A stretch of 7,231 nt of DNA. Origin: Acidobacteriaceae bacterium (lineage in GTDB: Bacteria > Acidobacteriota > Terriglobia > Terriglobales > Acidobacteriaceae). The position numbers and the translations under genes were made by a program. Position 1 is the first letter of the stretch, and every line of letters begins with the position of its first letter. Positions 1-4,693 of this stretch are shown one piece after another. Below the pieces are notes generated by a model that had not been told where the DNA came from, searched no databases, and saw only the letters and a program-made list of their open reading frames with translations. Location of the stretch: contig PKYX01000510.1 of assembly GCA_003132825.1 (NCBI GenBank), forward strand, positions 1 to 7,231, given 5' to 3'.

Positions 1-61
1 TTGAGGAACTCACGGCGTGGTAGCTGGTTGCTGAATCTGTTTGTCATGCCACAATCCCTCG

Positions 62-90
62 CTTGCAGATTTGGGAGATGTCACTGCAAG
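62..90. repeat. Perfect 7-bp inverted repeat, 15-nt spacer
   Basis: CTTGCAG (62-68) is matched exactly by CTGCAAG (84-90), leaving a 15-base loop. A second short hairpin follows at once: CCGGG (117-121) can pair with CCTGG (127-131) using one G-U pair. There is no run of T after either stem, so a standard intrinsic terminator is unlikely. It could be an operator half-site pair, the remains of a transcription end for a gene to the left, or chance. The exact match is visible; any function is a guess. Confidence 0.35.
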
Positions 91-240
91 AGTTTCGGCT
101 CAGCTATTTCTGTTCTCCGGGCAACTCCTGGCGGACCGCGTAACGACGGTGCAGGAGGTAACTCTATCACGGCATTGCAAGTCGCCTTGACCAACTACGG
201 TGGGATGTCTTTCTTGATGTCCGATTGCCACGAAAATAAT

Positions 241-269
241 TTGGTGAGTGAAAATAGATAATGTATAAA
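241..269 (+). promoter_or_regulatory. Probable sigma70 promoter of the CE15 esterase gene
   Basis: TTGGTG (241-246) and TATAAA (264-269) are separated by exactly 17 bases. The -10 hexamer matches the consensus at five of six positions and the -35 at three. Transcription would start near 276, giving a leader of about 57 bases before the TTG start at 333. The stretch around the -10 box is A/T-rich compared with the rest of the window. This promoter would cover the upstream ATG at 261, which argues against that ATG as the start codon. Confidence 0.45.
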
Positions 270-320
270 TCGTTCTGCTCTTCCTGGCGAGTGTCAAGCA
301 ACCGGTGTAAGGAAGAATCT

Positions 321-327
321 GAGGAGG
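321..327 (+). promoter_or_regulatory. Ribosome binding site that decides the TTG start of the esterase
   Basis: GAGGAGG lies five bases before TTG at 333. This is a near-perfect Shine-Dalgarno sequence at ideal distance. Nothing comparable precedes the ATG at 261. The protein read from TTG begins directly with a normal signal peptide, whereas the ATG start would put 24 polar residues, two of them cysteine, in front of it. Confidence 0.75.
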
Positions 328-332
328 GTACC

Positions 333-1754
333 TTGTTCAGCGCGCGACCCACGAAGTGGCCCTATGGTCTGATCCTAGTGGCATTGGTTGTTCATTCTTC
401 GGCGCGTGGAACTGACACGGCTACACAGCCGGTCGCAAGCAATCTGCCACCGCCGGTGCATCTGACCGCGGAGCAGGATCACCAGAGGACGATGGATCTG
501 CTGCATATCACGTCGCTGCGGCGAGGTGCAGACGGCAATCCTGAGTCGCCCAATGCCGCGAACTATGACGAGTCCAAGGCCAATCTGTCTTCCAAACTAC
601 CGGATGTGCTGGTGCTGAAGAACGGAAAGAGGGTCACGAACGCCAAGCTGTGGTGGAAGCGGCGCCGTCCGGAGATCGTGGAGGATTTCGATCGGGAAAT
701 CTATGGCCGAGTCCCCAAGAACACACCCAAGGTGAACTGGGAAGCGACCAGTACGATCCGGGAAATGAATGGCGATGTGCCGGTGATCACCAAGAAGCTC
801 GTGGGCCATGCAGACAACTCGTCGTACCCGCCGATTACGGTGGACATTCAACTTTCGTTGACCACCCCGGCCAACGCGACCGGCCCGGTGCCGGTCGTGA
901 TGGAGTTCGGTTTGAGCCCTGAAGTCCTGGCGTCCTTTGCCAAACGCTTTCCTCAGATGCAGCCTCCGAGCGGCCCCACCTGGCAGCAGCAGGTTCTGGC
1001 CAAGGGCTGGGGTTATGCCGTTCTCATTCCCACCAGCGTTCAGGCCGACAACGGTGCTGGCCTGACCGAGGGCGTCATTGGTCTGGTCAACCAGGGACAG
1101 CCCCGTAAGCTAGACGACTGGGGCGCGTTGCGCGCGTGGGCTTGGGGCGCCAGTCGTGCCTTGGATTACTTCGAGACCGACAAAGCGGTGGACGCAAAAC
1201 AAGTCGGGATTGAGGGGCACTCTCGCTACGGCAAGGCTGCTCTGGTAACCATGGCGTACGATCAGCGTTTTGCGATCGCCTACGTGAGTTCTTCTGGCGC
1301 CGGTGGTGCAGCGCTTTACCGGCGAAATTTCGGGGAGCAGATCGGAAACGTTGCCGGAACGAACGAATACCACTGGATGGCTGGTAACTTTCTCAAGTAC
1401 GCCGGCCCTCTGACCCCGAATGACCTTCCGGTGGACTCTCATGAACTGATCGCGCTATGCGCTCCCCGCCCCGTGTTCGTCAGCGGCGGCGCCACGAAAG
1501 GAGACGGATGGGTGGACGCCAAGGGCATGTTCATGGCCGCGGCCGCGGCTGGGCCGGTATACAGACTCTTGGGCAAAAAGGATATGGGAACCGCCGAGTT
1601 TCCGCCGATGGAGACTCCGCTCATCGACGGTGACATCGCCTTTCGCCAGCATAGCGCTGGACATACTCCCGCCCCGAACTGGCCTACATTTCTGACCTTT
1701 GCCAGTCGCCACATCGTCAAGGAACCGTCGGTCGCGAGCGGCGGCGGACGGTAA
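333..1754 (+). CDS. Secreted glucuronoyl esterase, family CE15 (4-O-methyl-glucuronoyl methylesterase-like)
   Basis: Predicted to hydrolyse the ester between (4-O-methyl-)glucuronic acid on xylan and lignin alcohols, outside the cytoplasm. From TTG 333 it is 473 residues. Residues 1-27 form a signal peptide (hydrophobic PYGLILVALVV, then HSSARG). The body is an alpha/beta hydrolase with the usual CE15 landmarks: RRPEI near residue 110, the nucleophile elbow GHSRYGK with Ser297, an NEYHW segment, the helix SHELIALCAPRP, a PVYRLLG strand, and His444 in SAGHTPAPNW as likely catalytic histidine. The acid position 23 residues after the serine, Glu in canonical members, is Ser320 here. Asp391 or Asp395 (GDGWVD), after the next strand, is the likely substitute, as in non-canonical bacterial CE15 enzymes. 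An in-frame ATG at 261 would give 497 residues but has no ribosome binding site and sits in the promoter. The gene stands alone on this strand and converges on the ceramidase-like gene. The family call is firm; substrate is inferred. Confidence 0.93.
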   Translation: MFSARPTKWPYGLILVALVVHSSARGTDTATQPVASNLPPPVHLTAEQDHQRTMDLLHITSLRRGADGNPESPNAANYDESKANLSSKLPDVLVLKNGKRVTNAKLWWKRRRPEIVEDFDREIYGRVPKNTPKVNWEATSTIREMNGDVPVITKKLVGHADNSSYPPITVDIQLSLTTPANATGPVPVVMEFGLSPEVLASFAKRFPQMQPPSGPTWQQQVLAKGWGYAVLIPTSVQADNGAGLTEGVIGLVNQGQPRKLDDWGALRAWAWGASRALDYFETDKAVDAKQVGIEGHSRYGKAALVTMAYDQRFAIAYVSSSGAGGAALYRRNFGEQIGNVAGTNEYHWMAGNFLKYAGPLTPNDLPVDSHELIALCAPRPVFVSGGATKGDGWVDAKGMFMAAAAAGPVYRLLGKKDMGTAEFPPMETPLIDGDIAFRQHSAGHTPAPNWPTFLTFASRHIVKEPSVASGGGR

Positions 1755-1768
1755 GGGGCGCGGCGGCG

Positions 1769-1805
1769 CTGGCACTGAAAACCGGACGCGCGGCCTTGCT
1801 GCCAG
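1769..1805. repeat. Weak inverted repeat between two convergent genes
   Basis: CTGGCA (1769-1774) and TGCCAG (1800-1805) can pair around a 25-base loop that is rich in G and C. It lies in the 71-bp gap between the stop codons of the esterase gene and the leftward ceramidase-like gene, where a two-way terminator would be expected. The long loop and the lack of a T-run on either strand make this a poor terminator candidate. I see no better one in the gap. Confidence 0.2.
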
Positions 1806-1825
1806 GAGGGTTTCGAGCGCTGCCG

Positions 1826-3211
1826 CTATTTCATCGACTCCGTCATCAGATCCAGCTCGCTGTTCACAATCGCATTCTCCGCGCAGCCGGGTTTTAGGCG
1901 GGAACCGAGTACCTGGAATGTGTTGTGTCCGTAAGCGTCGTCGCTCGGAATGTAGCCGGAGTTTGCCGCGCCGTCCGCGAGCGTAACCACCACGGTGTTG
2001 GTGAACGGAGACTCTTTCTTCAGGCGCTGGGCGATCGAGCTGTAAAGCTCGGCATTGACCATGGCGAACGCCGTAGTTCCAATCGTCATCAGTCCAACCC
2101 GGATATTCACCGGTTCGCCGTCAACATAGGTGCCGGGAGCGCCTTCGCGGCCGGTGTTGGTGCGGTCTCGTCCTGGACAACGGAGCGTCTTCCGGCCTGC
2201 CCAGATCCGGACCTCGCTCGAAGTCCTCTGGGTGGCGCCCATGACCCGAAGCACCTCCTCACCCATCACTCGACCCATCGCGTCCACCCACTTGTTCAGG
2301 ATGTCGACGGCCCGGTCGGCATTGCCATCCTGCGGCTGCCCGGCAATCATGGCCTTTCCCGTCTGATCATTGCCCAGTCCTCCCTTGGCCGCCCGAGCCC
2401 CATAGTGAGGCCGCAAGTAAAGGGGATTCTGGTCTCCTGCGGCGCCGCTCGACCAGATGGCAACCACTTTGTCGTCGTACGTTTGCTCCACATAACGGGA
2501 AGTCGCACCGGGAAAGTCGGCGCTCAGAATGCCCAGCATGTAGAAATTGATGGCATGCATCGCATAGTTCACGTAGACGGCAATCGGTTCACCGCTCGGA
2601 GTCTCGAACTCGACCACCGCCACCGTCTTATCCGACGGTCCCTCGAGATTCGGGCCCTGATACCACAGGCGCGTCTCGGGATGAATCGCATCCCGGTTCA
2701 CATTCAGATAGGTGGCTCCGGTCCCGAAACCCATTCGAGCAGGCTGAAGTCTGCCCTTGGCCTCACGCACGGCTTCGATGATTCCGGCTTTCAGCTTGGC
2801 GCGGAAGGCGGGGAGATTGGGATCGGGCGGAGCGTTCGGACCTCCCCAGTTCGGATAGGGTGTGGAGTGAGAGTGGGTCGCCGAAAGCGCGATGTTCTCC
2901 GTGGGGCATTGCAGCTCTTGCGCAATCTGCTTCGAGGCGTCGGCCCAGAGGTCTTCATCGATCCCGATCAAATCGACTCCCAGCAATACGGCGCGGGTCA
3001 CGGAGTTATCGAGCACGATCGCGCGCACGTAGATAGGATCGCGGATAGAAGTGTAGGGAATTGGCAGGGCATCGGCGGGCGGCGTAATGTCGATGCGCGC
3101 AGCCCCAACCCGCAAAGCGCCGGCCTCGGCTCCATAGGCAGCTACGGCGGAGACGATAACAAGCGCGGGAACGATTCGCTTACCAAACGATGTGATGAAT
3201 GCGATGAGCAT
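1826..3211 (-). CDS. Secreted protein with neutral/alkaline ceramidase-type N-terminal domain, probable zinc hydrolase of unknown substrate
   Basis: 461 residues, much shorter than true neutral ceramidases (roughly 650-780), which have an extra C-terminal immunoglobulin-like domain. Residues 1-30 look like a signal peptide: KR at 11-12, hydrophobic core IVPALVIVSAVAAYG, cleavage near AEA. The mature start RVGAARIDITPP is the typical family opening. Zinc ligands are recognisable: His113 and His115 in ATHSHSTP, His219 in NYAMHAIN, Glu388 in VNAELY and Tyr420 in NSGYIPSDDAY. The GAAGDQNP segment (256-263) lies where ceramidases carry the serine that attacks the amide, yet it has Gln-Asn there, so ceramide hydrolysis is doubtful. 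The family-typical end (PGCAENAIV) shows it is complete. The ATG start is forced, because a TAG lies two codons upstream and no other start codon precedes the signal peptide core. No clear Shine-Dalgarno is seen. It lies 141 bp downstream of the oxidoreductase gene on the same strand. Family call is good; activity is not known. Confidence 0.88.
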   Translation of the reverse strand: MLIAFITSFGKRIVPALVIVSAVAAYGAEAGALRVGAARIDITPPADALPIPYTSIRDPIYVRAIVLDNSVTRAVLLGVDLIGIDEDLWADASKQIAQELQCPTENIALSATHSHSTPYPNWGGPNAPPDPNLPAFRAKLKAGIIEAVREAKGRLQPARMGFGTGATYLNVNRDAIHPETRLWYQGPNLEGPSDKTVAVVEFETPSGEPIAVYVNYAMHAINFYMLGILSADFPGATSRYVEQTYDDKVVAIWSSGAAGDQNPLYLRPHYGARAAKGGLGNDQTGKAMIAGQPQDGNADRAVDILNKWVDAMGRVMGEEVLRVMGATQRTSSEVRIWAGRKTLRCPGRDRTNTGREGAPGTYVDGEPVNIRVGLMTIGTTAFAMVNAELYSSIAQRLKKESPFTNTVVVTLADGAANSGYIPSDDAYGHNTFQVLGSRLKPGCAENAIVNSELDLMTESMK

Positions 3212-3352
3212 AGTCTACCGGTGTGGCGGCGGATCGCGCCGCTCGTTTGCCTCGTCGGAGCCAGCTTGCAGCCTGCGCTCGTGGCTGAGAAATGGTGAAG
3301 TTCATCGATCCGCAACCCAGATGCCGTCGAGGACATTCAATGCAGAAAGACC
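3212..3352 (-). other. 141-bp gap within a probable two-gene operon
   Basis: It lies between the stop of the oxidoreductase gene and the start of the ceramidase-like gene, both leftward. I find no credible promoter hexamer pair on the minus strand. A small stem, GCGGC (3226-3230) with GCCGC (3238-3242) and a 7-base loop, lies 15 bases before the ATG of the downstream gene and could affect its translation, which has no visible Shine-Dalgarno. Co-transcription from the promoter at 4607-4635 is the simplest reading. Confidence 0.4.
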
Positions 3353-4525
3353 CTAGGATTTGACTTCTAATCTCTGCGCGCTCTTTTGCGCTTTCAGCAT
3401 CAGCTCGGTCGCCAGAAAACAGTGCGCCTGCGGCATCGCCGTCTCGGTCCGGTTGAGGACATCGTTGACAATCTGGTCGCCGTAGGGCAAATGTTGGTTG
3501 GCGGTGTCGATGTACTGGGTCTGTTTCTGATCCACGACGAACAGATGGCTGCCCCCGGGCCTTCCCGCGATATCAACGTTTTTTCGGACTTCAATAAAGC
3601 CATCGGTACCCAGGATGGTCAGGCGCCCGTCGCCCCAGGTTGACAGTCCGTCCGGTGTGAACCAGTCCACGCGAATGTAGCCGGAACCGTGATTGCCCCG
3701 GAGCACAACGTCGCCGAAATCCTCGAACTCAGGATATTGACCGTGATACAGATTGCCGACCTCGGCCACGACCACTTCGCCCTCGGTCGAGCCCGTGAAG
3801 TACAGAAACTGGTCGGCCTGGTGCGAAGCCAGGTCGCAGAGAACCCCGCCATAGTATTGCTTGTCGAAAAACCATGCTGGACGCTCCTTCGGATTCATGC
3901 GGTGCGGACCCAGTCCAATCGTCTGCACCACGTGTCCAATGGCCCCGGCTTTCACCAATTCGCCCGCCCTCACGGTGGCGCGGTTCTCAAAGCGCTCGCT
4001 GTACATGATGGAGTAGATCTGCTTGGTTTCGGCTTGCACGCGCTGCACTTCTGCCAGTTGTTCGAGCGTGGTGATGCCCGGCTTGTCCGCCATGTAGTCT
4101 TTGCCGTGCTGCATGACCCGGATGCCCAAAGGCGCGCGCTCATAGGGAATAATCGAACTCAGCACTAGTTGGATAGAGCCATCCTCAAGAATCTCGTCCT
4201 CGCTACGCGCCAGCTTGGCTTGCGGGAAGCTTTTTAGGAATGCGGCGACCAGGTCAGGTTCTTTGGCATAAACGGAGACCAATTCACCACCGCCGCGCAG
4301 CACGGCGCCCACCTGGCTGTTGATGTGGTAGTGATTGATGCCAATCACAGCAAACTTAATCCTGGCCGGAGTCTTCGCGGGCACTTCCGCCCCGGCTTCA
4401 CTATGCACCGGGCTGTTGCTGCTTCCGCTTCCGCCGAAGGCCTGTTGCGGCAGCGCCGACAACACCGCCGCCGACCCGCTAATCGCCTTGATGAATTCGC
4501 GCCGATCCACTTGCTCTTTGGTCAT
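3353..4525 (-). CDS. Tat-exported Gfo/Idh/MocA-family oxidoreductase
   Basis: 390 residues with a twin-arginine leader (DRREFIK at 7-13, then a weakly hydrophobic stretch ending near residue 32), so it is probably exported folded with its cofactor. A Ser/Gly/Ala-rich linker (32-54) precedes a Rossmann domain from residue 56. The family two-domain plan is clear: beta strand KFAVIG (57-62), DKP at 147-149 where most members have EKP, and the C-terminal sheet domain with GGVLCDLASH (226-235), whose Asp231 and His235 match the conserved catalytic Asp-x3-His. The nucleotide loop reads GINHYH rather than GxGxxG, so cofactor binding may differ. Family members oxidise or reduce sugars and inositols with NAD(P); some (such as GH109) use bound NAD to cleave glycosides by transient oxidation. 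Its first position in a probable operon, divergent from GH67, suggests a sugar or uronic acid substrate, but this is inference. ATG 4525 is preceded by GGAG (4533-4536) at good distance. Confidence 0.92.
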   Translation of the reverse strand: MTKEQVDRREFIKAISGSAAVLSALPQQAFGGSGSSNSPVHSEAGAEVPAKTPARIKFAVIGINHYHINSQVGAVLRGGGELVSVYAKEPDLVAAFLKSFPQAKLARSEDEILEDGSIQLVLSSIIPYERAPLGIRVMQHGKDYMADKPGITTLEQLAEVQRVQAETKQIYSIMYSERFENRATVRAGELVKAGAIGHVVQTIGLGPHRMNPKERPAWFFDKQYYGGVLCDLASHQADQFLYFTGSTEGEVVVAEVGNLYHGQYPEFEDFGDVVLRGNHGSGYIRVDWFTPDGLSTWGDGRLTILGTDGFIEVRKNVDIAGRPGGSHLFVVDQKQTQYIDTANQHLPYGDQIVNDVLNRTETAMPQAHCFLATELMLKAQKSAQRLEVKS

Positions 4526-4606
4526 GGCCTATCTCCGCCGCAGAAAACTGGAGTGGAAGTGGTTCGATCGCGTGATCCATTCCAGAATTGCGTTGCGGCG
4601 GGTGCT

Positions 4607-4635
4607 AGTATATCTACCCGTTAACGTACACGCAA
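4607..4635 (-). promoter_or_regulatory. Sigma70 promoter for the leftward oxidoreductase operon
   Basis: Read on the minus strand, TTGCGT (4635-4630) and TATACT (4612-4607) are spaced by exactly 17 bases. TATACT matches the -10 consensus at five of six positions. Transcription would start near 4600, giving a leader of about 75 bases before ATG 4525. The spacer contains an 8-bp perfect palindrome, a common place for a repressor operator. Confidence 0.5.
4619..4626. promoter_or_regulatory. Palindrome CGTTAACG, candidate operator
   Basis: Perfect 8-bp palindrome lying in the spacer of the leftward promoter. The flanks extend the symmetry only partly (TACCCGTT against TGTACGTT, five of eight matching). 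LacI- and GntR-type repressors often bind such elements over sugar-gene promoters, but the half-sites are too short to name a family. It may be chance. Confidence 0.3.
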
Positions 4636-4681
4636 AGCTCGCGGATTTTGTCGATCCGCTGGATCCGGTGAGGAACCGATC

Positions 4682-4688
4682 AGGAGAG
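4682..4688 (+). promoter_or_regulatory. Ribosome binding site supporting the GTG start of GH67
   Basis: AGGAGAG ends five bases before GTG at 4694. The protein read from there opens with a two-arginine, hydrophobic signal peptide, which confirms this start over the in-frame GTG codons a few residues later. Confidence 0.7.
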
Positions 4689-4693
4689 AACAG

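Larger units (their letters stand above)
1..332. other. Leader region without a convincing gene
   Basis: I see no supportable gene here. A rightward open frame (1-261, 86 codons) exists, but it starts at the window edge with TTG and has no ribosome binding site in view. Its third codon positions are clearly poorer in G and C than those of the four real genes, and its product has no recognisable domain. The other two rightward frames close at positions 2-4 and 21-23, so no upstream rightward gene extends in except possibly this frame. What the region does hold is a perfect inverted repeat near 62-90, a small hairpin (117-131), a probable promoter (241-269) and the ribosome binding site of the esterase gene (321-327). 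The frame could still be the tail of a gene starting outside the window. Confidence 0.55.
4526..4693. promoter_or_regulatory. Divergent control region between oxidoreductase and GH67 genes
   Basis: This 168-bp region must hold the promoters for both directions. The leftward promoter at 4607-4635 is convincing. For the rightward GH67 gene the best pair I find is TTGCGT (4588-4593), 17 bases, TATCTA (4611-4616), which is weak. The two -35 hexamers are inverted copies (TTGCGT and ACGCAA), so the two promoters would overlap across about 48 bp and compete or share one regulator. The palindrome CGTTAACG sits inside this overlap. No regulator gene lies in the window. Confidence 0.45.

Noticed and set aside
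1..261. 86-codon rightward open frame beginning at the window edge
   Set aside because: No ribosome binding site, no recognisable domain, and codon third positions unlike the neighbouring genes; kept only as part of the leader region.
1530..1550. GC-rich palindromic stretch (ggccgcggccgcggc) inside the esterase gene
   Set aside because: It simply encodes a run of alanines in the reading frame; no reason to see a regulatory or mobile-element role.
1755..1825. Intrinsic terminator between the convergent genes
   Set aside because: Only a 6-bp stem with a 25-base loop and no T-run on either side; listed as a weak repeat instead.
1925..3298. 457-codon rightward open frame antisense to the ceramidase-like gene
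   Set aside because: It is a shadow frame of a GC-rich gene. The opposite strand encodes a complete family protein with signal peptide and metal ligands, while this product has no family features.
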